Origin: Flavobacterium beibuense F44-8 | Lineage (GTDB): Bacteria > Bacteroidota > Bacteroidia > Flavobacteriales > Flavobacteriaceae | NCBI RefSeq assembly: GCF_000769915.1 | Contig: NZ_JRLV01000006.1 | Coordinates: forward strand, 1-64,000 | Length of the DNA: 64,000 nucleotides | Direction: 5' to 3' | Part shown: positions 27,378-36,327 of the stretch, piece by piece | Layout of the letters: each line of letters begins with the position of its first letter | Numbering within the stretch: the first letter of the stretch is position 1 | Program-made: the position numbers and the translations under genes | The notes under the pieces: generated by a model | The model's input: the letters and a program-made list of their open reading frames with translations, nothing else | The model's database searches: none | What the model was told of the DNA's origin: nothing

Positions 27378-27416
27378 AATAACCATTATTTATCCATGAT
27401 ATAAGTAATGGTTATT
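27378..27416. repeat. Perfect 11-bp inverted repeat between two genes
   Basis: AATAACCATTA (27378-27388) and TAATGGTTATT (27406-27416), spacer 17 bases. It may be a weak terminator of the flavoprotein gene (TTATTTTAC follows) or an operator for the DUF389 gene, whose start is 29 bases downstream. Confidence 0.6.
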
Positions 27417-27445
27417 TTACTTTTAGCAAAAACTAACTATAATTA

Positions 27446-28759
27446 ATGAGAAGAATAGCAGCTATCCTAAATCTCCATGAAGGGGAAGACAATAGGGAGA
27501 AAATCCTTGAGAGTGTTAAAAAGAGTATTGAGTTTAAGGGTGCAAATCTCTGGATTTTAGCCTGTGCTATTATTATAGCTTCGGTGGGGTTAAATGTAAA
27601 CTCTACAGCTGTGGTGATTGGAGCCATGTTAATATCTCCGCTAATGGGTCCTATAGTAGGGGCTGGTTTTGCACTTGGGGTTTATGATTTTACGCTTCTC
27701 AAAAAATCATTACGAAATCTATTAAATGCTACAGCAGTAGGTTTGGTGTTCTCGGCTATATATTTTTTGATAACTCCTTTTAAAGACGGACAGTCGGAAC
27801 TTTTAGCAAGAACAGCACCTACCATTTACGATATTATAATTGCCTTTTTTGGTGGTTTAGTAGGGGTGATAGCGGTAACCAGGGTAGAGAAAGGTAACCC
27901 GATACCGGGTGTGGCAATCGCAACAGCCTTAATGCCGCCATTGTGTACAGCGGGATATGGTATAGCAACTTTTCAGTGGTCATTTTTTCTGGGGGCTTTT
28001 TACTTGTACTGTATAAATTGTGTGTTTATTGGTATTGCTACTTTTTCCATTATCAAATATCTGAAGTATCAGCCTAAGAAACAGGTTGACGAAAAGCAGC
28101 AAAAAAGGGTGAAAGTTATGATATCTGTATTAACTTTTGTGATGCTTCTTCCGGCAAGTTATCTGGCTTACTCTTTATATATGGAACAGCAGTTTAAAAA
28201 GAGTATCGATAATTTTATTGAAAACGAATTTACCGACAGAGGGTATACTGTTGTTTATAAAAAAACCCGATTTAGCACTACACCGAAAAAACTGGAGTTG
28301 GCATTTTTGGACAAAAGATTTGAAAAGAAAGAAATAACTGGCTTACAGGAAAGGATTGATAATAATAAATATATAAAAGGAACACAGCTTATTATAAGGC
28401 AGGATAGTACCGATAGGTTTAATGCTATTAAAGGAGATATTCTTAAACAGATTAAGAGTAATGAAAACGAGGTGAGCCAAAAGGATTTAAAAATTGTTCA
28501 GTTGGAGAAACAACTCGCGGCCAATACCTTTGATAACAAAAGATTTTTAAGAGAGGCTAAATCACTGTTTCCTAATATTAAGTCGTTCTCGGTTTCGCAC
28601 CATGATATGGCTACAGCAAAAGACAGTATTGTAGGGATTACAGCTGTATTGTATGAAACACCTGAAGAAGATTTGAGTGATGAAGAGAAAGTAAAACTCA
28701 GAAACTGGTTAAACGAACGGTTATCGGTTAAGAATGTTGAGATATTCAGGAAGAAATAA
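27446..28759 (+). CDS. DUF389 / TIGR00341-type integral membrane protein
   Basis: A 437-residue protein. The N-terminal half has about six membrane helices, with the family motifs NSTAVVIGAMLISPLMGPI and GNPIPGVAIATALMPPLCTAG. The C-terminal half after about residue 230 is one more helix plus a soluble charged domain, partly coiled coil (NENEVSQKDLKIVQLEKQLA). This family is widespread; its biochemical function is not established to my knowledge. A shared terminator separates it from nhaA. Confidence 0.88.
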   Translation: MRRIAAILNLHEGEDNREKILESVKKSIEFKGANLWILACAIIIASVGLNVNSTAVVIGAMLISPLMGPIVGAGFALGVYDFTLLKKSLRNLLNATAVGLVFSAIYFLITPFKDGQSELLARTAPTIYDIIIAFFGGLVGVIAVTRVEKGNPIPGVAIATALMPPLCTAGYGIATFQWSFFLGAFYLYCINCVFIGIATFSIIKYLKYQPKKQVDEKQQKRVKVMISVLTFVMLLPASYLAYSLYMEQQFKKSIDNFIENEFTDRGYTVVYKKTRFSTTPKKLELAFLDKRFEKKEITGLQERIDNNKYIKGTQLIIRQDSTDRFNAIKGDILKQIKSNENEVSQKDLKIVQLEKQLAANTFDNKRFLREAKSLFPNIKSFSVSHHDMATAKDSIVGITAVLYETPEEDLSDEEKVKLRNWLNERLSVKNVEIFRKK

Positions 28760-28780
28760 GAAATAATAAATAAAGAAATA

Positions 28781-28810
28781 AAAAAGGAGAGTTTTAAACT
28801 CTCCTTTTTT
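28781..28810. terminator. Bidirectional terminator between DUF389 gene and nhaA
   Basis: AAAAAGGAGAGTTT pairs with the mirrored AAACTCTCCTTTTT, centre near 28795, with A and T runs at both ends. It lies between convergent stops at 28759 and 28813. Confidence 0.88.
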
Positions 28811-28812
28811 AT

Positions 28813-30012
28813 TTATGCCTGTTGAGGAATAACCTCTTTCTTTTTCTTTTTACTGTAGAAGTTAAGTAATGTAAATCCAATTATACCAGAGCACACAGAT
28901 GCAACCAGTACGGCAAACTTAGCTTCGGTTTGCAGCGGTATACTATCTTTAAACGATAGTAGGGCAATGAATATGGACATGGTGAAACCAATACCTCCCA
29001 GCATTCCAAGTCCCAGTACATGCGTCCAGGTTGTTTTTTCAGGGAGTTCGGCAATCTTAGCCTTAACCGATAGGAATGACATAAGGAAAATACCTATTGG
29101 CTTACCTAAAAACAGTCCTAATACAATACCTAAACCTACATTGCCTGTAAGTCCTTCTACCATTCCGTCAACAAAAGTGATGTTAGTGTTGGCGATGGCA
29201 AAAATAGGCATGATCAAAAAGTTTACAGGCTTAGCCAGTGCATGCTCCAGTTTTTCAAGCGGAGACTCTTTATCATCAGGAGTAGTAGGTAGTGTTAATG
29301 CTGTAAGAACACCTGCAATAGTTGCATGGATGCCCGAGTGGTGTATTAGGTACCACATTACCATACCCGGTATTATATAGAAAAATATATTGTTTAGTCG
29401 CATGCGGTTAAAGCCTATCATTATAGCATAAACACCGGCAGCATATATAAGGTAGTCTAAGTGTAGGTTAGAGGTGTAGAAAATTGCTATAACCAGGATA
29501 GCCATAAGGTCGTCTACAATTGCAAGAGCAGCAAGGAAAACTTTTAATCCGCTTGGTACTTTATCTCCAAGTAACGAAACAATACCTAAAGCAAAAGCAA
29601 TATCGGTAGCCATAGGGATACCCCATCCGTGTACTGCAGGAGTGCCACCGTTAAATAACGAATATATTGTTGCCGGTACAACTACACCTCCAATGGCTGC
29701 AAGCACAGGTAATGAGGCATGACGGATGGAGGAAAGTTCTCCCTCGATAATTTCCCTTTTAATTTCAAGTCCTACCAAAAGGAAGAATATAGCCATAAGT
29801 CCGTCGTTAATCCAGTGGATAACCGAGAATTCTAAATCTATACTTTCGGTTTTAAATCCTACTACAGCGTGCAGGAATTTTTCAAAGCTCCATGCTAATG
29901 GACTGTTTGCGATTGCCAGTGATATTACTACACAAATAAGGAGGATAATACCCCCTCCTGATGAAGAATTAAAAAATTCTTTAAATGTCTTTAGGTTAAT
30001 GAGTTTTGCCAT
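28813..30012 (-). CDS. nhaA: Na+/H+ antiporter NhaA
   Basis: 399 residues from ATG 30012; an ATG at 30027 overlaps a -7 element (minus-strand TATTTTTG, 30017-30024) and is unlikely to be used. The protein has about 12 membrane helices. Diagnostic segments are FFLLVGLEIKRE and the paired aspartates in LAIVDDLMAILVIA that carry Na+ and H+. It exports Na+ in exchange for protons and keeps cytoplasmic pH and sodium in balance. Monocistronic. Confidence 0.96.
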   Translation of the reverse strand: MAKLINLKTFKEFFNSSSGGGIILLICVVISLAIANSPLAWSFEKFLHAVVGFKTESIDLEFSVIHWINDGLMAIFFLLVGLEIKREIIEGELSSIRHASLPVLAAIGGVVVPATIYSLFNGGTPAVHGWGIPMATDIAFALGIVSLLGDKVPSGLKVFLAALAIVDDLMAILVIAIFYTSNLHLDYLIYAAGVYAIMIGFNRMRLNNIFFYIIPGMVMWYLIHHSGIHATIAGVLTALTLPTTPDDKESPLEKLEHALAKPVNFLIMPIFAIANTNITFVDGMVEGLTGNVGLGIVLGLFLGKPIGIFLMSFLSVKAKIAELPEKTTWTHVLGLGMLGGIGFTMSIFIALLSFKDSIPLQTEAKFAVLVASVCSGIIGFTLLNFYSKKKKKEVIPQQA

Positions 30013-30155
30013 ATTGCAAAAATACAAAATCGTTGAATTTTTGCGGGTAATTTATGGGTTATAAAAACCAATATTAACATATTTTAACAGGAATAGTTTT
30101 TAATTGGTTTTTTAAAGGGTTATCTTGCGTTTTTTCTAATTTTAAACAAAAAAGA

Positions 30156-30620
30156 ATGATAAAAATTCAAAAATATCATCCAAATGAATCTATGAATGAT
30201 GAATTGCAAAAAGAAGTTGTTAACTTTTTGTACAAAAGCCTAGAACAGTATGGAGACCCTGAGGATGATATTAATAAAGCAGTTAATTATGCTTTAAATA
30301 AGAATAATGAGAAGGACAAAACCACAGGCGGACTTGTGCTTACAGCCAGGCTTGAAGAAAACAACGCTGTAGTAGGTGCTGTGGTGATTAATGAAACTGG
30401 AATGGGCAGTTATATACCCGAAAATATTTTGGTATACATCGCAACAGATCCAAACCAGAGAGGTAAAGGTATTGGTAAGAAACTAATGCAGGAGGCTCTT
30501 GAATCCAGTAAAGGAGATGTAGCACTGCATGTTGAACCCGATAATCCTGCGAAAAAACTTTATGAGAATCTTGGATTTACAAATAAGTATCTTGAAATGA
30601 GGTACAAAAAAACAATCTAA
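30156..30620 (+). CDS. GNAT-family N-acetyltransferase
   Basis: A 154-residue GNAT protein. The acetyl-CoA binding segment is IATDPNQRGKGIGKKLMQEAL (about residues 98-118), and the C-terminal strand is NPAKKLYENLGFTNKYLEMRY. The N-terminus is variable and negatively charged. Its stop overlaps the next start (TAATG), so it is co-translated with the racemase-like gene. An amino acid or amine substrate is possible from that pairing, but this is inference. Confidence 0.85.
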   Translation: MIKIQKYHPNESMNDELQKEVVNFLYKSLEQYGDPEDDINKAVNYALNKNNEKDKTTGGLVLTARLEENNAVVGAVVINETGMGSYIPENILVYIATDPNQRGKGIGKKLMQEALESSKGDVALHVEPDNPAKKLYENLGFTNKYLEMRYKKTI

Positions 30621-31690
30621 TGGCTTTTATAACACTCGATACAAAAAAATTAAAAAAGAACTTTAACTACTTAAACTCGTTTTTTAAAGAAAACAACATA
30701 TACTGGTCGGTTGTTACAAAAATACTATGTGGTAACAAGGACTATCTTACCGAACTGCTTAAAATGGGAATCAGTCAGTATTCTGATTCCAGAATAAGCA
30801 ATCTTAAAACAATCAAGGCGATTGATAAGAATGTAGAGACTATTTACATTAAACCTCCTGCAAAAGGAGCGATTAAAGATGTAATTAAATATGCAGATAT
30901 CAGTATGAATACTGATTTCAGGACTATTGAAATGCTTTCTAAAGAGGCTCAAAAGCAGGGCGTTACCCATAAAATTATTATAATGATTGATTTGGGAGAA
31001 CTGCGTGAGGGAGTAATGCGGGAAGATTTTGTAGATTTCTACTCTCAGGTTTTCCAAATGAAGAATATTGAGATTATAGGGCTTGGTACAAACCTGTCCT
31101 GCCTGTATGGGGTTCTTCCTAATAATGATAAACTTATTCAGTTAAGCCTTTACAAGCAATTGGTAGATATTAAGTTTAATGTGAACATTCCGTTTATTTC
31201 GGGAGGATCTTCGGTGACCATACCGTTGGTTAAGCAGGGACTTATTCCGGTAGGAATAAATCACTTCAGGGTAGGGGAAACCTTATTTATGGGTACAGAT
31301 GTATATAACGGCGAGAAGCTTGATAATATGGAGAATGATATCTTTAAGCTTTATGCCGAAGTTATCGAACTGTATGAAAAACCGATGATTCCAAGTGGAG
31401 AAATGGGAACCAACCTTGAAGGGGATACTTTTGATTTTGACGAAAATAATCAGGGTAAGACCTCAATACGTGCTATTATTGATATAGGGCTCCTGGATAT
31501 AGATATGAAGCATCTTGATACTACTGATACTGATATTAAATATGCCGGTGCCACGTCTGATATGGTAGTACTTGATTTAGGAGATAACCCTAAAGGATAT
31601 AAAGTGGGAGATTTAGTAGAGTTCACTATGGACTACATGGGTATAGTGCGCATAATGAACTCTAAGTATATTGAAAAGCGTATTGTTTAA
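30620..31690 (+). CDS. Alanine/ornithine racemase family PLP-dependent enzyme
   Basis: A 356-residue protein with an alanine-racemase-like TIM barrel. The N-terminal ITLDTKKLKKNF and VVTKILCGN contain the expected PLP lysine (Lys in TKILCG, about residue 34). IIMIDLGELREGVM, IGLGTNLSC and the HFRVGETLFMGTD region match ornithine-racemase-type enzymes more than Alr. The C-terminal beta domain is present. Likely interconverts L- and D-amino acids (ornithine or a related basic amino acid). It begins at the stop of the acetyltransferase gene; its 3' end overlaps the convergent SulP gene by four bases. Confidence 0.82.
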   Translation: MAFITLDTKKLKKNFNYLNSFFKENNIYWSVVTKILCGNKDYLTELLKMGISQYSDSRISNLKTIKAIDKNVETIYIKPPAKGAIKDVIKYADISMNTDFRTIEMLSKEAQKQGVTHKIIIMIDLGELREGVMREDFVDFYSQVFQMKNIEIIGLGTNLSCLYGVLPNNDKLIQLSLYKQLVDIKFNVNIPFISGGSSVTIPLVKQGLIPVGINHFRVGETLFMGTDVYNGEKLDNMENDIFKLYAEVIELYEKPMIPSGEMGTNLEGDTFDFDENNQGKTSIRAIIDIGLLDIDMKHLDTTDTDIKYAGATSDMVVLDLGDNPKGYKVGDLVEFTMDYMGIVRIMNSKYIEKRIV

Positions 31691-33216
31691 CTGTGGATAT
31701 TGGTCACTACTTTATAAGTAGGATCTTCCATAATGTTTACATCAATAACGGCTTCGGCATTTTTTAATAGTCTTTTGCAGTCTTCACTAAGGTGTCTTAA
31801 ATGAACGGTTTTTCCTGCTTCATGATATTTTTTAGTGATGCCGTTAAGAGCTTCTATAGCCGACATGTCTGACACACGACTTTCCTTAAAGTCGATGATC
31901 ACTTCCTGCGGATCGGTATCTATATTAAACTTTTCGGCAAACACGGTTGTGGAGCCAAAGAAAAGCGGTCCGTAAATTTCATAATGTTTAATGCCATTTT
32001 CATCTATATAGTGCCTTGCGCGTATGCGCTTGGCACTTTCCCATGCAAATACGAGTGCCGATATAATAACTCCTATCAATACGGCAAGCGCAAGGTTATG
32101 CATAAAAATGGTAATGAGGGCTACCAGTATACCTGTAATAATATCTGATTTCGGCATTTTGTTTATGATGCTAAAGCTTGCCCATTCAAAAGTACCTATT
32201 GCGACCATAATCATTACTCCCGTAAGTGCTGCCATTGGTAATTTACCAATAACAGGTGCGCCAACAAGTATAATGGCTAATATAGTTAATGATGCTATAA
32301 TTCCGGATAATCGGGCTCTTGATCCTGCCGAAAGGTTAACCAGTGTTTGAGCAATCATAGGGCATCCGCCCATCCCGAAAAAGAATCCGTTAGTAATATT
32401 TGCAGCTCCCTGTGCCAAACATTCCCTGTTGCTGTTTCCTCTTGTTTTGGTAATCTCGTCTACCAGATTAAGGGTAAGTAAACCTTCGGTAAGGCCTACG
32501 GCTGCCATAATAAGTGAGTAAGGGAATATTATTTTTAGAGCTTCAAAGGTAAATGGTATTTCCGGTATGTGGAATGGAGGGAAACCTCCCTGAACCGATG
32601 CAATATCTTCAACGGTTTTTGTTTCAATACCAAAGCCTATAACTACTAAGAATACTACTATAATTGCAGCAAGAGATGCCGGTACAGCTTTAGTGATTTT
32701 AGGGAACAGTACCACTACAGCAATGGTAAGCGCTACAAGTGCACCCATAATAAAAAGCGGAGTACCGTTAAGCCAGCTTTCTCCGTTTTTAAACTGTTCC
32801 AATTGTGACATGAAAATTATAACTGCAAGTCCGTTTACAAAACCATACATAACAGGTTGTGGTACCAGTCGTATAAACTTTCCTAATTTAAAAAGTCCTA
32901 CAGCTATTTGTAATACTCCGGCAAGAGCGACAGCTCCAAAAACATATTCAATGCCGTGCGACTGCATAAGGGCAATAAGTACCACTACTGTTGCGCCTGC
33001 ACCACCCGATACCAGCCCCGGACGTCCGCCAAAAACCGATGTGATAAGCCCCATAATAAAGGCAGCATACAGTCCTACAAGAGGGGGGAAGCCTGCCAGT
33101 ATCGCAAATGAAAGCGATTCGGGTATCATGGTCATGGCAACTGTAAGTCCGGCAAGGATTTCGTTTTTATAATTTACTTTTTGGGAAAAATCAAACAGGT
33201 TGAAAACTTTGTTCAT
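31687..33216 (-). CDS. SulP-family anion transporter with STAS domain
   Basis: A 509-residue membrane protein. About 10-14 hydrophobic helices carry SulP signatures (VAMTMIPESLSFAILAGFPPLVGLYAA near the N-terminus, split by family consensus; GGCPMIAQTLVN in the middle). A C-terminal STAS domain follows (about residues 410-505; IDFKESRVSDMSAIEAL). The family carries sulfate, bicarbonate or other anions. A possible minus-strand -7 element TATTTTTG lies at 33270-33277. It is divergent from the ars operon and not obviously part of it. Confidence 0.92.
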   Translation of the reverse strand: MNKVFNLFDFSQKVNYKNEILAGLTVAMTMIPESLSFAILAGFPPLVGLYAAFIMGLITSVFGGRPGLVSGGAGATVVVLIALMQSHGIEYVFGAVALAGVLQIAVGLFKLGKFIRLVPQPVMYGFVNGLAVIIFMSQLEQFKNGESWLNGTPLFIMGALVALTIAVVVLFPKITKAVPASLAAIIVVFLVVIGFGIETKTVEDIASVQGGFPPFHIPEIPFTFEALKIIFPYSLIMAAVGLTEGLLTLNLVDEITKTRGNSNRECLAQGAANITNGFFFGMGGCPMIAQTLVNLSAGSRARLSGIIASLTILAIILVGAPVIGKLPMAALTGVMIMVAIGTFEWASFSIINKMPKSDIITGILVALITIFMHNLALAVLIGVIISALVFAWESAKRIRARHYIDENGIKHYEIYGPLFFGSTTVFAEKFNIDTDPQEVIIDFKESRVSDMSAIEALNGITKKYHEAGKTVHLRHLSEDCKRLLKNAEAVIDVNIMEDPTYKVVTNIHS

Positions 33217-33347
33217 TTTAAAAGTGTTGTATTTTAATAGATTAGCGCAGGCTGCGGTTTTAAAAGGCGCAAAAATAGGGCTTTTTTTGTAAACCCTTTT
33301 TATAGGGTAGTGATGATGATTTTCTTAATCAAAAATTAACGTTGAAA

Positions 33348-33385
33348 TTGTTTTTGTAATTTATTTTATCGTAATATTGCAATAT
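33348..33385 (+). promoter_or_regulatory. Promoter with overlapping palindrome, probable ArsR operator
   Basis: TTG (33348-33350), 21-base spacer, TAATATTG (33372-33379; one mismatch from TAnnTTTG). The perfect palindrome ATATTGCAATAT (33374-33385) overlaps the -7 element and lies 14 bases before the arsR start. Bound repressor would block the polymerase directly. Confidence 0.65.
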
Positions 33386-33399
33386 ATAAATATAATAAC

Positions 33400-33732
33400 A
33401 TGGGAGCTACTAAATCAGATCAGTTTACAAAGGGGCAAAATGACCTTGCTTCTTTGGCAAAAGCTTTAGGGCATCCGGCGCGTATTGCTATTATAGAATA
33501 CCTGTTAAAGGTTGATTCGTGTATATGTGGGGATATAGTGGGAGTGTTGCCATTGGCACAGCCAACGGTATCTCAGCATTTAAAAGAACTCAAAAATGCC
33601 GGACTTATAAAGGGGAATATTGAAGGGACGGCAATTTGCTACTGTATAGATGAGGAAGGTTTTGAGAAAATAAAATCATTTTTTGATCATATTACAGTGT
33701 CGCTTTCTAAAAAGAAATTTGATTGTTGTTAA
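33400..33732 (+). CDS. arsR: ArsR-family metalloregulator of the arsenic operon
   Basis: A 110-residue winged-helix repressor. The helix-turn-helix is around [19 protein letters not shown] (about residues 54-73). The sensor cysteines are in DSCICGDIV, a C-x-C pair just ahead of the recognition helices as in the ELCVCDL motif of classical ArsR. The protein ends FDCC, giving two further cysteines. It should release the operator when As(III) or Sb(III) binds the cysteines. First gene of a four-gene arsenic operon. Confidence 0.93.
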   Translation: MGATKSDQFTKGQNDLASLAKALGHPARIAIIEYLLKVDSCICGDIVGVLPLAQPTVSQHLKELKNAGLIKGNIEGTAICYCIDEEGFEKIKSFFDHITVSLSKKKFDCC

Positions 33733-33741
33733 TTAAAAGGA

Positions 33742-34209
33742 ATGGATATGAAGTTGTCTGAAATCAAAACAATACTGGAAACAGTAGAAACGGTAAATTT
33801 TCGTTTGCCTGACGGGAGCTATGTGCCCGAACATTTTCATGTAACAGAAGTGGGAGTTGTAACCCGCAATTTTATAGACTGTGGCGGAACGGTAAGGAAA
33901 GAGATTGGGGCTAATTTCCAGTTATGGGATGCTAACGATTTTGAGCATAGATTAAAACCTAAGAAACTACGTAATATAATAGCGCTGTCTGAACGTGTGC
34001 TGGGTATGGAGGATAGTGAGATTGAAGTGGAATATCAGGGAGTGACTATTAATAAGTACGGACTTGATTTTGACGGAAAAGACTTTGTGCTTACGGTTAA
34101 AAATACGGCCTGCCTTGCTGAAGATGCCTGTGGTATTACTGAAACGAAAAAAGAAACAGAAGTTAAAAACGAGCAGTCCTGCTGTACACCGGGAGGCGGC
34201 TGCTGTTAA
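33742..34209 (+). CDS. Cys-tailed protein of the arsenic operon (DUF6428-like), function unknown
   Basis: A 155-residue cytoplasmic protein located 9 bases after arsR and 10 before arsC, a place typical of Bacteroidota ars operons. The body (VNFRLPDGSYVPEHFHVTEVG, then TRNFIDCGGTVRKE) is soluble and not an enzyme I recognise. The end is a cysteine-rich tail: SCCTPGGGCC. That tail suggests thiol binding of arsenite, perhaps delivery to the exporter. Start may be 33742 or the in-frame ATG at 33748. Confidence 0.8.
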   Translation: MDMKLSEIKTILETVETVNFRLPDGSYVPEHFHVTEVGVVTRNFIDCGGTVRKEIGANFQLWDANDFEHRLKPKKLRNIIALSERVLGMEDSEIEVEYQGVTINKYGLDFDGKDFVLTVKNTACLAEDACGITETKKETEVKNEQSCCTPGGGCC

Positions 34210-34219
34210 TTAAAATAAG

Positions 34220-34636
34220 ATGACAAAAATTTTAGTGTTGTGTACGGGCAATAGCTGCCGTAGCCAGATGGCACATGGTTATTTAAAACATTTTGCTGAG
34301 GGTAGGGCTGAGGTTTACAGTGCCGGTGTTGAAACTCATGGTGTAAACCCAAAGGCTATTGCTTTTATGAAGGAGGATGGTATTGATATTTCAGGACATA
34401 CTTCTAATAACGTAAACGAATACAGTGATATAGATTTTGATTTTATAATCACGGTTTGTGATAATGCTAAGGAGAATTGTCCGTTTTTCCCATCCAAGGC
34501 ACAACGTTTTCATTACAATTTCCCAGATCCTTCCAAGTATGAGGGGCCTGAAGAGGAAATTGCTGCCGAGTTCAGGAGGGTGCGAGGTATGATTAAAACC
34601 TATTGTGAAGATTTTATAAAAATGATGGCAATATAA
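34220..34636 (+). CDS. arsC: Arsenate reductase, low-molecular-weight-phosphatase type
   Basis: A 138-residue enzyme with the P-loop CTGNSCRSQMAHG (nucleophile Cys8) and two resolving cysteines in VCDNAKENCPFFP, the layout of thioredoxin-coupled ArsC rather than a tyrosine phosphatase. The general acid Asp is in FPDPSK. It reduces arsenate to arsenite, which the Acr3 pump downstream then exports. Spacing of 10 bases to the previous gene indicates one transcript. Confidence 0.93.
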   Translation: MTKILVLCTGNSCRSQMAHGYLKHFAEGRAEVYSAGVETHGVNPKAIAFMKEDGIDISGHTSNNVNEYSDIDFDFIITVCDNAKENCPFFPSKAQRFHYNFPDPSKYEGPEEEIAAEFRRVRGMIKTYCEDFIKMMAI

Positions 34637-34639
34637 AGA

Positions 34640-34729
34640 GTAATATTTTCTGTCCTTTGCCGGTAAGCTTTTAAGTGTCGTTTAGGGTTTACAAATGGTA
34701 GAGGCAGGAAATATTATTCTGCAATATTT
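34640..34729 (+). other. Imperfect long-range inverted repeat and local dyad ahead of acr3
   Basis: Near 34640, TAATATTTTCTG can pair with CAGGAAATATTA around 34706-34716 (one G-U), closing a ~50-base loop. In addition AAATATT (34709-34715) and AATATTT (34723-34729) form a 7-bp dyad six bases before the acr3 ATG. Its half-sites resemble the palindrome upstream of arsR. It could be a second ArsR site or an RNA structure that tunes acr3 translation. Confidence 0.4.
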
Positions 34730-34734
34730 TATAT

Positions 34735-35814
34735 ATGAGTGTAAATAATTGTGCTCCGGCTGCCGAAAGGAAAAAACTGGGCTTTTTAGATCGTTACCTT
34801 ACGCTTTGGATTTTTACTGCCATGGCTCTTGGTGTGGCTATAGGTTACTTTTCTCCTAATGCCGAGAGTTTTATCAATTCGTTTTCAAGTGGTACAACAA
34901 ATATTCCGCTTGCTGTGGGGTTAATTGTTATGATGTATCCTCCATTGGCTAAAGTTAAATATGAAAATATAGGTAAGGTTTTCAGGAATACCAAAGTACT
35001 CGGGGTATCCCTTTTGCTTAACTGGGTAATTGGGCCTATAGTGATGTTTGTGCTGGCAATTTTATTTTTAAAAGGCTATCCGGAATATATGTCGGGACTT
35101 ATTTTAATAGGAATTGCACGTTGTATCGCCATGGTGATAGTTTGGAATGAACTTGCTGAAGGTAACAGGGAATATGCTGCTGGGCTAGTGGCTTTAAACA
35201 GTGTTTTTCAGGTATTGCTGTATAGTGTTTATGCCTATGTGTTCATTACACTTTTACCTCCGCTTTTTGGTATAACCGGGCTTGAGGTTACGGTAACCAT
35301 GGGTGATATAGCCGAAAGTGTTGCTATATATTTAGGTATTCCGTTTGTGGCCGGTATAGCATCACGCTATCTGTTAATTAAACTGAAAGGTGAAGAGTGG
35401 TTTACTAAAAAATATATTCCGTTTATATCTCCGTTTACCCTCATAGCTTTATTGTTTACCATAGTGGTAATGTTTAGTCTTAAAGGTAAACTTATTGTTG
35501 AAATACCGATGGATGTGCTGCGAATAGCAATACCGTTATCTATATACTTTGTGATAATGTTTGTGGTTAGTTTTTTTGTGGCTAAAAAAACAGGGGCAGA
35601 TTACAGTCAGTCGGCTGCGATTTCATTTACTGCCGCGGGTAATAACTTTGAGTTGGCTATAGCAGTAGCGATCGGAGTATTTGGAATAAACAGCGGTCAG
35701 GCTTTTGCAGGTGTTATTGGTCCGTTGGTAGAAGTGCCAGCCCTTGTAGCATTGGTTAATTTAGCTTTTTGGATAAAGAAAAAATATTTTGGAGTTTCTG
35801 CGTTAAATAAATAA
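34735..35814 (+). CDS. acr3: Acr3-family arsenite efflux transporter
   Basis: A 359-residue protein with ten predicted membrane helices. The family's essential cysteine is in [13 protein letters not shown], and the conserved helix pair around [20 protein letters not shown] is intact. It exports As(OH)3 using the proton gradient. It lies 98 bases after arsC, with a potential stem-loop in between. It completes the detoxification path arsenate, ArsC, arsenite, Acr3. Confidence 0.95.
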   Translation: MSVNNCAPAAERKKLGFLDRYLTLWIFTAMALGVAIGYFSPNAESFINSFSSGTTNIPLAVGLIVMMYPPLAKVKYENIGKVFRNTKVLGVSLLLNWVIGPIVMFVLAILFLKGYPEYMSGLILIGIARCIAMVIVWNELAEGNREYAAGLVALNSVFQVLLYSVYAYVFITLLPPLFGITGLEVTVTMGDIAESVAIYLGIPFVAGIASRYLLIKLKGEEWFTKKYIPFISPFTLIALLFTIVVMFSLKGKLIVEIPMDVLRIAIPLSIYFVIMFVVSFFVAKKTGADYSQSAAISFTAAGNNFELAIAVAIGVFGINSGQAFAGVIGPLVEVPALVALVNLAFWIKKKYFGVSALNK

Positions 35815-35843
35815 GTTTATTTTTATGATAAAGTATCTTATTT

Positions 35844-36326
35844 ATGGAGAAACCCGAATTTCCGTTGGTTGATATATACGACTCCTATCATGTAGATTTG
35901 ATTCCTGAAGAGGAGAATTTAAAAAAAGCTCCGGCTACAGAACTTCTTATAAAGGATAATCATTCCCTGTTGTATGATAAGGATGGTAATAAATGGCGCT
36001 ATTTCCTTAAATCAGAATTTTTTGAAGATACACTGGTAAACAGGGTAGTAGCGCATACCTTATATAATCCTGATTTTGAAGTGGAGCCGGTTTGGGAATA
36101 TGCGGGTGAATATCATATTGAAGATCTTAAAGAAGAGGTTTTAAGATGTATAGATTATGATGAAGGTATAATAACCCAATATGAGGATGCCGATATAATC
36201 CAAAAAGAAATAAGCATCTGTTTTTCGTTTGAAGACGTAGTTGCGGTTCTAAATAAGTATGTTTTTGATGTTGATGAGGATTTAATCCTTGCCGAACAAA
36301 AACGAAGGGAAGAAAACGATTATTAG
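35844..36326 (+). CDS. Conserved hypothetical acidic protein, unknown function
   Basis: A 160-residue soluble protein, not recognised. It is rich in Asp and Glu with aromatic residues (FPLVDIYDSYHVDLIPEEE; HSLLYDKDGNKWRYFLKSEFF), has no signal peptide, no cysteine-rich tail and no known catalytic motif. It starts 29 bases after acr3, so read-through from the ars operon is possible, but its composition gives no link to arsenic. Its stop almost touches that of the convergent methylase gene. Confidence 0.7.
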   Translation: MEKPEFPLVDIYDSYHVDLIPEEENLKKAPATELLIKDNHSLLYDKDGNKWRYFLKSEFFEDTLVNRVVAHTLYNPDFEVEPVWEYAGEYHIEDLKEEVLRCIDYDEGIITQYEDADIIQKEISICFSFEDVVAVLNKYVFDVDEDLILAEQKRREENDY

Positions 36327-36327
36327 T

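Noticed and set aside
31692..31700. TGTGGATAT, close to a DnaA box
   Set aside because: Single copy, one mismatch, inside or at the end of coding sequence; no cluster suggests an origin.
32024..33172. Open frames antisense to the SulP gene
   Set aside because: Composition is that of an antisense shadow; no start context or homology features.
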